A stretch of DNA of 51,564 bases, taken from Trinickia terrae. Lineage in GTDB: Bacteria; Pseudomonadota; Gammaproteobacteria; Burkholderiales; Burkholderiaceae. The stretch is from assembly GCF_005144415.1 (NCBI RefSeq), contig NZ_SWJE01000029.1, positions 1-51,564 on the forward strand. Direction: 5' to 3'. Below the pieces are notes generated by a model, which was not told the origin of the DNA, ran no database searches, and saw only the letters and a program-made list of their open reading frames with translations. Position 1 is the stretch's first letter. Each line of letters opens with the position of its first letter. The translations under genes were made by a program, and so were the position numbers. Below, one piece after another: positions 34,993-43,348 of the stretch.

Positions 34993-35880
34993 ATGAGCTT
35001 CGAGGGCGTACATACCCCGCTGGTGACACCGTTCAAGGCGGACGGTGAAATCGACCATGATTTGCTCGGCAGGCACGCCGCCGATCTCGCAGGCCGGGTT
35101 TCGGGCCTAGGGGTCGGTGGAACCACAGGCGAATACTACGCACTGAGTTTCGAGGAGCGAGTCAAGACATTCAACACGGTTGCCGAGGCAGCCGGCGGCA
35201 AGACGTATCTGACCGCGGGTATCAACGCGACCACGACTCGGGAAGTGATCCGGCTCGGCCAGGAGGCGAAGCGTGCGGGCCTGCCCGCGTTGCTGGTTGC
35301 CGCTCCTTATTATGCTCAGCCGACGCAGGAAGAACTCCTCGCCCATCTGCTGAAGGTGGACGATGCGCTCGACATGCCGATCATGCTGTACAACTTCCCG
35401 GCCCGCACCGGGACGGAGATCAGCGACGGCGTCCTCGCGACGCTGCTCGAGCGGCCGAACTTCATCGCCATGAAGGAAAGCACGGGGGACGTTTCGCATC
35501 TGCATTACCTCGCCACCCATTTCAAGGACAAGCTGGTGCTCAGCTGCGGGATGGACGACCAGGCGCTCGAGTTCTTTGCGTGGGGCGCGAAGAGCTGGGT
35601 CGGCGGGGCCTCGAATTTCTTGCCGGAAGCGCACACGGCGCTCTTCGATGCGTGCGTCGAGCAAGGCGACTTTGCATTGGGCCGCGAGCTGATGGCGCAA
35701 CTGCTGCCCGTGCTCGAACTGCTGGAGCGCAGCGGGAAATTCATTCAATACGTTCGCTACGGTTGCGAGCTGGCGGGAGTGCCCGTTGGTGTCGCCCGTG
35801 CGCCGCTCGGCACGCTGTCCGACGACGAGCGCAGCGCGTTTGCGAAGCTCGTCAAACCGCTGTTGCGCAACGTTCAGTAA
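34993..35880 (+). CDS. DHDPS/N-acetylneuraminate lyase-family enzyme of the betaine island
   Basis: 295 residues, intact barrel: GVGGTTGEYYALSFEER (pyruvate-binding TTGE), Tyr in IMLYNFPARTGTEI, and Schiff-base Lys in FIAMKESTGDVSHL. TTGE and YNFP are closer to true DapA/HypD-type enzymes than the other two family members in this window. HypD (4-hydroxy-1-pyrroline-2-carboxylate deaminase) belongs to this family and would fit next to an amine oxidase, aldehyde dehydrogenase and pyrroline-carboxylate reductase. That assignment is inference; a lysine-pathway DapA is unlikely in this context. It starts 48 bp after glyA, and the next gene follows 5 bp on. Confidence 0.85.
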   Translation: MSFEGVHTPLVTPFKADGEIDHDLLGRHAADLAGRVSGLGVGGTTGEYYALSFEERVKTFNTVAEAAGGKTYLTAGINATTTREVIRLGQEAKRAGLPALLVAAPYYAQPTQEELLAHLLKVDDALDMPIMLYNFPARTGTEISDGVLATLLERPNFIAMKESTGDVSHLHYLATHFKDKLVLSCGMDDQALEFFAWGAKSWVGGASNFLPEAHTALFDACVEQGDFALGRELMAQLLPVLELLERSGKFIQYVRYGCELAGVPVGVARAPLGTLSDDERSAFAKLVKPLLRNVQ

Positions 35881-35885
35881 TTTGC

Positions 35886-37217
35886 ATGGCCTCGAAACTG
35901 GAATTCATGCGGTTTCCCGCTCCGGACGGCGTGAACGGGTGGTGGGAGAGTCTGCCGCCGCCCGCGCCCGCCGAGGCGGTGTCGTCCGAGCGCCGATATG
36001 ACTGGGTTGTCATCGGCGGGGGCATTACGGGGCTATGCGCGGCCCGCCGCCTGGCGGAGCTTGCACCCGAGGCCTCGATCGCGCTGGTCGAGGCGGACCG
36101 CATCGGACGCACCACCGCCGGGCGCAATTCCGGCTTCTTCGTGGACCTGCCGCACGACATCAGCAGCGAGAGCTACTCGCGAAGCGTGGAAGCGGACAAG
36201 GCGGACGTGCGGCTGCAACGGCATGGAATCGACTACGTGCGTTCGGTCGTGCGTCAGCACGGCATCGAATGCGACTGGCGGGACGACGGCAAGTTTCATG
36301 CGTCGGTGAACAAGAAGGGGCAGGCGGCGCTTGCCCAGTTCGCCGAAGGCTTGACCCGTATCGGCGAGGCATTCGATTGGCTCGACGAGGCGGCCATCGC
36401 CAAGGTCACCGGCACCGGCTTTTACTGCGGCGCGCTGTTTACGCCGGGGTGCAGCACGGTTCAGCCGGCTGCCCTGATGCGCGGCCTGGCGTCGACCTTG
36501 CCGTCAAGCGTGAAGGTCTTCGAGTTGAGCGCGGTAAAGGGAATCGAGCATCGCGGCGATACCAAAGTGCTGAGCTTCGCCAGCGGCAAGATCACGACGA
36601 AGCGGGTGATTCTCTGCACCAACGCCTACGCGGCGACGTTCGGGGGACATCCAAATGGTTTGCTGCCCGTCTACACGTTTGCGTCCATGACGCGCGTGAT
36701 GAACCCGGACGAGGTCATGAAGCTCGGCGGCGCGCGGTCGTGGGCGCTGATTCCGGCAGATCCGATGGGCACGACCGTGCGCCGTTTGATCACCGGCCGC
36801 ATTTGCGTGCGCAACCACTTCGCGTTCAGGCCGAGCCTCGAAGTGTCCGAGGCCGACCTCGCGAAGGCAAAGAGTCTGCATCAACGCTCATTCGACCGGC
36901 GCTTTCCGATGCTGAAGAACGTTGAACTGGAATACACGTGGGGCGGGCCGCTGTGCCTGTCCACCAACAACGGCGCACTGTTCGGACAGCGAGGCGACGG
37001 TGTTTTCGAAGCGGTCGGCTGCAATGGCCTCGGTCTGAGCCGAGGGTCCGCGTCGGGCAAGCTCATCGCGGAGTACGCGCTCGGGCAATCGAGCGACCTC
37101 GTGCGTCAGCTTCTGAATCAGCCGCATCCGCGTTCACTGCCGGTGCGTCCGATTGCCGACGTCGCCGTATCCGCTGCAATCTGGGTCAAGGAATTCACGG
37201 CAGGAGCCGAGCTTTAA
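35886..37217 (+). CDS. FAD-dependent amine oxidase/dehydrogenase (DadA/PuuB-like)
   Basis: 443 residues. After about 35 leading residues comes the dinucleotide-binding motif VVIGGGITGLCAARRLAEL, the ribose-binding acid at the end of strand 2 (ALVEADRIG), and TTAGRNSGFF, typical of the DAO family that oxidises secondary or N-methyl amines. The C-terminal FAD contact is AVGCNGLGLSRGSASGKLIAEY. It starts 5 bp after the DHDPS-family gene. Likely substrates are a demethylated betaine such as N-methylproline, sarcosine or an omega-amine, producing an imine or aldehyde for the next enzyme. The exact substrate is unknown. Confidence 0.85.
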   Translation: MASKLEFMRFPAPDGVNGWWESLPPPAPAEAVSSERRYDWVVIGGGITGLCAARRLAELAPEASIALVEADRIGRTTAGRNSGFFVDLPHDISSESYSRSVEADKADVRLQRHGIDYVRSVVRQHGIECDWRDDGKFHASVNKKGQAALAQFAEGLTRIGEAFDWLDEAAIAKVTGTGFYCGALFTPGCSTVQPAALMRGLASTLPSSVKVFELSAVKGIEHRGDTKVLSFASGKITTKRVILCTNAYAATFGGHPNGLLPVYTFASMTRVMNPDEVMKLGGARSWALIPADPMGTTVRRLITGRICVRNHFAFRPSLEVSEADLAKAKSLHQRSFDRRFPMLKNVELEYTWGGPLCLSTNNGALFGQRGDGVFEAVGCNGLGLSRGSASGKLIAEYALGQSSDLVRQLLNQPHPRSLPVRPIADVAVSAAIWVKEFTAGAEL

Positions 37218-37234
37218 TTTTCGAGGACAAGACA

Positions 37235-38728
37235 ATGGCGACTTATCAGGAATGGAAGCAGAAGGCGGAAACGCTGTCGCTGGATGGCCGGGCGTTCATC
37301 GCCGGGCGACGATGCGCGGCCGCTTCGGATGAGACGTTCCGGACGCTCAACCCGTCGACCGGCAAGGTATTGGCCGATATCGCGAAGTGCGATGCCAAGG
37401 ATGTCGACCGGGCGGTCGTCGCGGCTAGAGAGGCGTTCGAAAGCGGCGTGTGGTCGAAGGCCGCGCCTGCACAGCGGAAAGCCGTGCTGCTCCGGCTGGC
37501 GCAGTTGATCGAGGAGAACGCCGGGCAGCTCGCGCTTCTCGAAGCGCTCGAAGCGGGCAAGCCGATCAGCGAGTGCCTCGGTCTGGACATTCCCGAGTCG
37601 GCGGCCTGCATCCGCTGGCACGCCGAAGCCACCGACAAGCGCTACGACGCGCTGTCGCCGTCGGGCCCGAGCGTGGTGAGCATGATCACCCGCGAGCCTA
37701 TCGGTGTCGTGGGCGCGGTGCTGCCCTGGAACTTCCCGGCGCTCATGCTGGCCTGGAAGATCGGCCCGGCGCTATCGGTGGGCAACAGCGTCATCGTGAA
37801 GCCTGCCGAGCAGACGTCGCTGTCGACGCTGCGCATCGCCGACCTCGCGTTGGAAGCCGGCGTGCCTGCGGGTGTCTTCAGCGTCGTCACCGGCTTCGGA
37901 GAAGATGCGGGTCAGGCGATCGGGCGCCATGCCGACATCGACCTGGTCGCCTTCACCGGCTCCACGGAAACGGGCAAGCGCTTCCTGCGCTACTCCGCCG
38001 ACACGAACCTGAAGCGTGTCGTACTGGAATGCGGCGGCAAGAATCCTCAGGTCGTGCTGCCCGACGTCGCGAATCTCGACCCCGTCGCCGAGAATGCGGT
38101 TGCCGCCGCGTTCTGGAACATGGGCGAGAACTGCAGCGCCGGGTCGCGCATTCTGGTGCCCGCGAGCAGGAAGGCCGAATTGCTGCAGAAAGTCCAGGCC
38201 GTGCTGGAAGGCTGGAAGACCGGCGATCCGCTCGACCCCGACGTGAAGCTGGGTTCCCTGATCGAAGCGCAGCACTATGAAAAAGTGCTCGCTCACATCG
38301 AGAAGGCGAAGGCGGAAGGCGCGCGCGTGGTGTGCGGCGGCAAGGCGACGCTGACCGAAACCGGAGGGTGGTTCGTCGAGCCGACCATCTTCGACAACGT
38401 GACGCCCGAGATGAGCATCGCGCGCGAAGAAGTGTTCGGCCCGGTCGTCTGCTTTATCGAATACGGCGACGTCGACGACGCGGTGCGGATCGCCAATGAC
38501 ACATGCTACGGCTTGGCTGCGTCGCTCTGGACGGACAACGTCAACCACGCGCACAAGATCGCGGCGCGCATCCGGGCGGGTACGGTGACGGTGAACTGCT
38601 TCGGCGAGGGCGACCTGTCCACGCCGTTCGGCGGCTTCAAGCAATCGGGCTTCGGCGGCCGCGACAAATCGATCTACGCCCATGACCAGTATTGCGAGCT
38701 GAAGACCACTTGGCTCAAGCTCGACTGA
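37235..38728 (+). CDS. NAD(P)-dependent aldehyde dehydrogenase (PuuC/BetB-like)
   Basis: 497 residues, standard ALDH length. GVVGAVLPWNFPALMLAWKIGPALSVG then KPAEQTSLS form the cofactor site, FTGSTETGKRF the Rossmann turn, LECGGKNPQ holds the general-base Glu, and NMGENCSAGSRI the catalytic Cys; EEVFGPV is also intact. Similarity is to gamma-glutamyl-aminobutyraldehyde and betaine aldehyde dehydrogenases. It lies 17 bp after the amine oxidase, so it probably oxidises that enzyme's aldehyde product. Confidence 0.93.
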   Translation: MATYQEWKQKAETLSLDGRAFIAGRRCAAASDETFRTLNPSTGKVLADIAKCDAKDVDRAVVAAREAFESGVWSKAAPAQRKAVLLRLAQLIEENAGQLALLEALEAGKPISECLGLDIPESAACIRWHAEATDKRYDALSPSGPSVVSMITREPIGVVGAVLPWNFPALMLAWKIGPALSVGNSVIVKPAEQTSLSTLRIADLALEAGVPAGVFSVVTGFGEDAGQAIGRHADIDLVAFTGSTETGKRFLRYSADTNLKRVVLECGGKNPQVVLPDVANLDPVAENAVAAAFWNMGENCSAGSRILVPASRKAELLQKVQAVLEGWKTGDPLDPDVKLGSLIEAQHYEKVLAHIEKAKAEGARVVCGGKATLTETGGWFVEPTIFDNVTPEMSIAREEVFGPVVCFIEYGDVDDAVRIANDTCYGLAASLWTDNVNHAHKIAARIRAGTVTVNCFGEGDLSTPFGGFKQSGFGGRDKSIYAHDQYCELKTTWLKLD

Positions 38729-38739
38729 AGGCATTCGAC

Positions 38740-39510
38740 ATGCGACTTGGATTCATCGGAACCGGCGTCATCACGCAAGCGGTCGTTACCGGCCTGATCC
38801 GGTTCGGCGTTCCATTCGAGCGGATCGCGCTGTCGCCCCGCAATGCGGAAACCGCCGCGGGGCTCGCTGAGCTCGATGCGCGCGTGCATGTTTGCGCAAG
38901 CAACCAGGAAGTGCTGGCAACATCCGACGCGATCTGCCTTGCCGTCGTGCCGCAAATCGCGGCCGGCGTGCTGAGCGGACTCGAGTTCGACGCACGCCAT
39001 CACGTCATCAGCTTCATTGCAGGGATCAAGATCGATGAAGTGCGCAGGCTGGTCCGCACGGCGAGCAAGGTCGTGCGCGCCATCCCGTTGCCGGCGGTCG
39101 CCGAGGGCAAGGGCAGCACGGTGATCTGTCCGGCAGACGATCTCGCGAAATCGCTTTTCTTGCCTCTGGGCGAGGCGGTCGAAGTCGATAGCGAAGGCAA
39201 GTTCGACGCGCTGTCTGCCGCGACGGCGACCATGGCGAGCTTCTATGCGGTCCTCGAAGCCCAAGCGTCGTGGCTGGTCCGGCAAGGGCTCCGGTATGAA
39301 GACGCGCGCGCCTTTCTGTCGGGCTACTGCGTGGGCCTGGCGCACGGCACCACGCGGACAGCGCAACCCTTTTCGCTCATGGCCGAAAGTTGCATGACGC
39401 CGGGCGGCATCAACGAGCAGGTTCATGCCGAGCTATCGCAGCGGGGAACCTACGCGCACTATGGCGACGCGCTCGGCCGGGTCCTCGATCGGATCGAAGG
39501 CCGCGCGTAG
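38740..39510 (+). CDS. Pyrroline-5-carboxylate reductase-like (ProC superfamily) protein
   Basis: 256 residues. Starts directly with the Rossmann motif MRLGFIGTGVITQAVVTGL and continues with SPRNAETAAGL, AVVPQIAAGVL and VVRAIPLPAVAEGKG (the P5CR MPN-like region) and the C-terminal dimer helices with SCMTPGGINEQV, equal to the TSPGGTT signature of ProC. It lies 11 bp after the aldehyde dehydrogenase and ends the operon. It would reduce a cyclic imine to a proline-like product, or, as in several catabolic clusters, remove a pyrroline by-product. It is not the housekeeping ProC, judging from context. Confidence 0.85.
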   Translation: MRLGFIGTGVITQAVVTGLIRFGVPFERIALSPRNAETAAGLAELDARVHVCASNQEVLATSDAICLAVVPQIAAGVLSGLEFDARHHVISFIAGIKIDEVRRLVRTASKVVRAIPLPAVAEGKGSTVICPADDLAKSLFLPLGEAVEVDSEGKFDALSAATATMASFYAVLEAQASWLVRQGLRYEDARAFLSGYCVGLAHGTTRTAQPFSLMAESCMTPGGINEQVHAELSQRGTYAHYGDALGRVLDRIEGRA

Positions 39511-39512
39511 AG

Positions 39513-39526
39513 GGCCGGGCCCGGCC
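39513..39526 (+). terminator. GC-rich palindrome ending the glyA-proC-like operon
   Basis: GGCCGGGCCCGGCC is a perfect 14-bp palindrome 2 bp after the stop codon. It lacks a loop and a T-tract, so a terminator role is uncertain. Confidence 0.3.
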
Positions 39527-39694
39527 TCGGGTTGACCTCTCTTGCCAGCAAGCGGGGGGACTAGCAAACTATTTTCGTCTGAGGTGTCTCGGCTGGGGCG
39601 CGATCGCCGCGTTGTCACGGGGCAATGCGGTTGCATCGACCGGCAAAGAGCCCGTAGGACGCTCTCGCGCGTATCCGCTTGGAAGGTGATAGCC

Positions 39695-40696
39695 ATGCAA
39701 AAGAAGCAGTTGTTCGCCGACAGACTCCTAGCCCAGATGCCGTCGTTGCGGGCGCTGAGATGCTTTGTCACCGCGGCGCGATATGAGAGCTTCACGCAGG
39801 CGGCGGAGGTGCTGTGCGTGACCCAGGCGGCAATCAGCAGGCAAATCAAGGAGCTCGAGGATTCGCTCGATGTCGCGCTGTTCGAGCGCACCGGCCGGCA
39901 CATTGCGCTGACCGACGCCGGCCGCATTCTCTACAACGCGTCGTATCTCTCGATCATGAACATCGCGGAGGCGGCCGAGGCCGTGCGCCGCTCGGACAAG
40001 CATGCGCTGACGATCTGCGTCTCGCACACTTTCTCCGCCTTGTGGCTCTCGTTCAGACTGCCGCTGTTCCGCAAGCGGTTTCCGGATCTCCGGTTGCACG
40101 TGATGGTGACGGAGCATTTCATGGAGCTGGATGAGCTCATGGAACCCGACATCATCATCACCAAGAATCCTCCACGCGAGGCGGAGTACGAAGTCGAGCC
40201 GCTTTTCCACGACATCGTCTATCCGGTCTGCAGTCAATCGTTCCATGAACGCCATTTCCGTGGCAGGTCGCTGAAGCCGCTGGACCTGCTGTCGCATCCC
40301 ACCTTGAATCTCTCCTTGCTGGGGCGAGCCCAGGTTTGTGAGCATGTCGATTGGCGCGTATGGCGAAACTGGTTTCAGCAAAGCGATGGCTCGGACCGGC
40401 TAGTCGAGAACGAGCATCTGGAGAGCAACGACTATCGCCTCCTGGTTGCGCAAGCCGAAGCAGGCGAAGGCACCCTGCTTGGCTGGCATCACCTCGTGCA
40501 TCGTCAGGTGGAGCAGGGACTTCTGATTCGGCCGGTTCAGGATGCGCTCGTGTTTCACGATCGTCATCACTACCTGATCACGCACAAGAACGCCAAGCTG
40601 CGGCCCGAGTACCTGCAGTTTCGCGAATGGCTCGGCGAGGAAGTCGGCGCGATGATGCGCGAATGGCACGGCGCCGAAGCGGAAATCGTCAAATAG
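39695..40696 (+). CDS. LysR-family regulator (GcvA-like) 1
   Basis: 333 residues from the ATG at 39695 with GGAAGGTG upstream. The N-terminal HTH is clear: MPSLRALRCFVTAARYESFTQAAEVLCVTQAAISRQIKELEDSL (about 15-58), then LFERTGRHIALTDAG. The effector domain is of the GcvA type (CVSHTFSALWLSFRLPLFRKRFPDL, LLVAQAEAGEGTLLGWHHLV). The gap before it (39511-39694) has no further motif I recognise. It lies between the catabolic operon and the GATase1-AraC gene, all in the same direction. Confidence 0.9.
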   Translation: MQKKQLFADRLLAQMPSLRALRCFVTAARYESFTQAAEVLCVTQAAISRQIKELEDSLDVALFERTGRHIALTDAGRILYNASYLSIMNIAEAAEAVRRSDKHALTICVSHTFSALWLSFRLPLFRKRFPDLRLHVMVTEHFMELDELMEPDIIITKNPPREAEYEVEPLFHDIVYPVCSQSFHERHFRGRSLKPLDLLSHPTLNLSLLGRAQVCEHVDWRVWRNWFQQSDGSDRLVENEHLESNDYRLLVAQAEAGEGTLLGWHHLVHRQVEQGLLIRPVQDALVFHDRHHYLITHKNAKLRPEYLQFREWLGEEVGAMMREWHGAEAEIVK

Positions 40697-40727
40697 CGCT
40701 TGCCGGCATCGAGTCGCAGGCAGTCCC

Positions 40728-41762
40728 ATGCTCAGCCACCCTATCGCTTCCCAAGCCGAAACCGCCCGGAGAATCCGCTTTGGAATCGTGCTATTGCCCA
40801 ACTTCACGCTGACCGCGTTTTCCGGCTTCGTCGACCTTCTCAGGCTCGCAAGCGACGAAGGCGACATGAGCCGGCCGGTTCGCTGCTCATGGACCATCGT
40901 CGGGGAATCTCTTGTCCCGGTCAGAGCCAGCTGCGGAATCCAGATTGCGCCTTGGACGACTTACGAGGAAGCCGGGTCGTTCGATTACGTCGTGGTCGTA
41001 GGGGGCTTGCTGCATTCGGGGCCATCGGCAAGCGAAGCGACGCTGCGGTTCATTCGCGCAGCGGCCGATACGTCCGCGACGCTGGTCGGCATCTGCACCG
41101 GCGTGTTCGCCTTGATGCGAGCCGGCGTGATGGACGGGTACCGCATGTGCGTCAGCTGGTTCCATTACTGGGACTTTGTCGAACGCTTTCCAGGGGCCGA
41201 CGAGCGCAAGCTGGTGGCGGACCGGCTGTTCGTCATCGACGGGCGGCGCATCACGTGCTCGGGAGGCCGGGCATCGATCGACGTGGCTGCGGCCATCCTG
41301 CTGCGGCACGTCGAAGCGACGATCGTGCAAAAGGCGCTTCGTATCCTGCTTGTGGACGATGCGCAAAAGAGCCATGCCCCGCAGCCCTATCCGCCGGGAC
41401 TCGAGCCCGCGACCCATCCCAAGGTGAGGCGAGCGATCTTGCTGATGGAGCAGCACATCGGTCAGCCGCTGAGTCTGGTGGAGCTTGCGCGGCGTCTGGA
41501 GGTATCGGTGCGGCAGCTCGAGCGCCTGTTCACGCTCGAAACGGGGAAATCCCCAAACGCATACGGGCGGCAGATTCGAATCCGGATGGCGTCCTGGCTG
41601 CTGACGAGTTCCGATCGGACGGTCGCCGATATCGCAACGTCCTGCGGCTTCTCGGATGCTTCGCATCTTGGCCGCGAGTTCAGAAAGGAGTTTGGCGAAT
41701 CGCCGCATGCCTATCGTGTGGCGCGAATGCAGAGTCATGCGCCTGCATTGGCCGCTATCTAG
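40728..41762 (+). CDS. GATase1-domain AraC regulator (GbdR/CdhR-like)
   Basis: 344 residues. Residues about 15-200 form a DJ-1/PfpI (class I glutamine amidotransferase-like) domain with the elbow Cys in LVGICTGVFALMRAG; the C-terminal 100 residues are two AraC helix-turn-helix motifs (LSLVELARRLEVSVRQLERLFTLETGKSP and VADIATSCGFSDASHLGREFRKEFGESPHAYR). In Pseudomonas this architecture defines GbdR, CdhR, SouR and ArgR, activators of glycine betaine, carnitine, sarcosine and arginine catabolism. Its place in a betaine island fits that role. It begins 31 bp after the LysR gene. Confidence 0.92.
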   Translation: MLSHPIASQAETARRIRFGIVLLPNFTLTAFSGFVDLLRLASDEGDMSRPVRCSWTIVGESLVPVRASCGIQIAPWTTYEEAGSFDYVVVVGGLLHSGPSASEATLRFIRAAADTSATLVGICTGVFALMRAGVMDGYRMCVSWFHYWDFVERFPGADERKLVADRLFVIDGRRITCSGGRASIDVAAAILLRHVEATIVQKALRILLVDDAQKSHAPQPYPPGLEPATHPKVRRAILLMEQHIGQPLSLVELARRLEVSVRQLERLFTLETGKSPNAYGRQIRIRMASWLLTSSDRTVADIATSCGFSDASHLGREFRKEFGESPHAYRVARMQSHAPALAAI

Positions 41763-41837
41763 CGCAAGAGCCCAAAAGCCCTTGGCGCTCAACCGGCAAG
41801 TTTTTCCTTTACACAATCCCATCAAGGAAACGACACG

Positions 41838-42239
41838 ATGACCACGAAGCACGTCGGCGATGACATGGAGCCTCTCGCCGGATTGAAGGTGAAGGATGGA
41901 CGCCGCTGGTATTCGATCGACGCGCGCGACTGGCGGCCGATGATGATCGGCGATACGGCACTTCCCGGCTTTTCCTGGATTCCGGTTGCGGAGGACGAGG
42001 GCGGCGCCTGGACCAGCTACTGGATGCGTCTCGAAGCCGGCGCGCGCTCGTTCGAGCATCGGCACGACTCGACCGAGCTGATTCTGATTCTCGACGGCGT
42101 GTTCACCGACGACGACGGCACCGATTTTCATCCGGGTCAGACGGTGTCCTATCCCGCCGGCTCGCGGCATAGCACTTCTTCGGCGGAGGGATGCACGGTG
42201 CTGGTCGTTGCGCGCACCGATTCGTCGATCGTCGCCTAG
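41838..42239 (+). CDS. Single-domain cupin
   Basis: 133 residues, ChrR/anti-sigma-like cupin of the 2,4'-dihydroxyacetophenone-dioxygenase group. Core motif 1 is GARSFEHRHDSTELILILDG (His-x-His and Glu for metal) and motif 2 is HPGQTVSYPAGSRHST. AAGGAAACG precedes the ATG. These proteins often sit beside betaine or amine genes without a proven activity; a metal-dependent enzyme or ligand sensor is possible. It is followed by a LysR gene that starts 11 bp after its stop or overlaps its end. Confidence 0.85.
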   Translation: MTTKHVGDDMEPLAGLKVKDGRRWYSIDARDWRPMMIGDTALPGFSWIPVAEDEGGAWTSYWMRLEAGARSFEHRHDSTELILILDGVFTDDDGTDFHPGQTVSYPAGSRHSTSSAEGCTVLVVARTDSSIVA

Positions 42240-42250
42240 CGAGCCTCACC

Positions 42251-43180
42251 TTGAAAGCGATAAGCACAAGAACAAAGGGATACCGGCGGCTGATCCCGTC
42301 GATGACGGCTCTGGTCGAGTTCGAGGCGGTCGCGCGGCTAAGCAGCTTCACCGTCGCCGCCGACGAACTCGGCGTCACGCAAGCCGCGGTGAGCCGCCAG
42401 GTCAGGCTTCTGGAGGAGACACTCGGCGTCCGGCTTTTTCACCGGCTGCACCGGTCGATCGTGCTCACCCCCGAAGGCGAGGCCTTGTACCTTGTCGTGG
42501 CCGAATCCATGCAGAAAATCGCCGGTGTGTTCGACCGGTTGTCGAGCGGCACCGAACAGCAGGAGCTGGTGCTGGCGGCCACTGCCGCGTTCTCGCATTT
42601 CCGTCTCTTACCCAGGCTGGCAGCGCTGAAAAAATCTCAGCCGCACATGCAGTTACGGCTGATCACACAAATGTTCACGGCCGACTTGCGGCACAAGGAG
42701 GTCGACGTCGCAGTCCGGTTCGGCAATGGCAGATGGAGCGACGGCACGGCGACCTTGCTGTTCGACGAAGAGGTGTTTCCGGTTTGCTCGCCGGGCTGGC
42801 TCGCGGCGAACACGATGCCGGACTCGCTTGCGGACCTCGCCGGTACCGCGCTCATCGAGTCCGACTCCACGTCGGAAGGCTGGATGGGATGGGAAGAATG
42901 GTTTCATGCCGTCGGCGTTCGACCGCCGAGACTGCATTTCGCATTCAGTTTCAGCTTGTACACCGACGCGATTCAGGCCGCGCGCTACGGACAAGGTATC
43001 GCGCTCGGCTGGGGACGCCTGGTTCACGATCTGCTGGCTGCGGGCGAGCTCGTGCGGCTGCCGACGGCCTCCTTCAAGGTCAGCGATGCGTACTTCGCCG
43101 TCGTTCCCCATGGCCGCACGATCACTCCGGCAATCGGCGGCCTGATCGACTGGTTGCGCGAGGACGTCGTTGCACATTGA
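42251..43180 (+). CDS. LysR-family regulator (GcvA-like) 2
   Basis: 309 residues if the TTG at 42251 is used; this gives the usual LysR length before the HTH (MTALVEFEAVARLSSFTVAADELGVTQAAVSRQVRLLEETL). The longer ATG at 42191 would overlap the cupin by 49 bp, and the ATG at 42302 would cut into the conserved start. The effector domain reads KEVDVAVRFGNGRWSDG, VFPVCSPGWLA and GIALGWGRLVHDLLAAGELVRL, typical of GcvA/AmpR-like members. A 25-bp palindrome with a T-N11-A core lies directly downstream, before the Rieske oxygenase gene, and is its likely target. Confidence 0.88.
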   Translation: MKAISTRTKGYRRLIPSMTALVEFEAVARLSSFTVAADELGVTQAAVSRQVRLLEETLGVRLFHRLHRSIVLTPEGEALYLVVAESMQKIAGVFDRLSSGTEQQELVLAATAAFSHFRLLPRLAALKKSQPHMQLRLITQMFTADLRHKEVDVAVRFGNGRWSDGTATLLFDEEVFPVCSPGWLAANTMPDSLADLAGTALIESDSTSEGWMGWEEWFHAVGVRPPRLHFAFSFSLYTDAIQAARYGQGIALGWGRLVHDLLAAGELVRLPTASFKVSDAYFAVVPHGRTITPAIGGLIDWLREDVVAH

Positions 43181-43222
43181 GGCGTGCCGCCTCGGACTGC
43201 GAAGCTCGCGGGCGATCCGCTC

Positions 43223-43247
43223 TTCGCATAACTTCAAGTCATGCGAA
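43223..43247. promoter_or_regulatory. LysR-type operator (25-bp palindrome) before the Rieske oxygenase gene
   Basis: TTCGCAT (43223-43229) and ATGCGAA (43241-43247) flank an inner palindrome ACTT-C-AAGT, giving a T-N11-A LysR box with almost full dyad symmetry. GAAAATATAGC (43251-43261) follows, nearly the GAAAATGTAGC found in the two 86-bp elements, and then TTGACG (43265), a possible -35. Confidence 0.65.
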
Positions 43248-43348
43248 CTGGAAAATATAGCGCGTTGACGCTCTTTTTCGTTCCTCCAATACTGAAATCG
43301 TAACGGGATGCATGGGCATCGCGGCAATTCAAAACGTTGGAGAGAACG

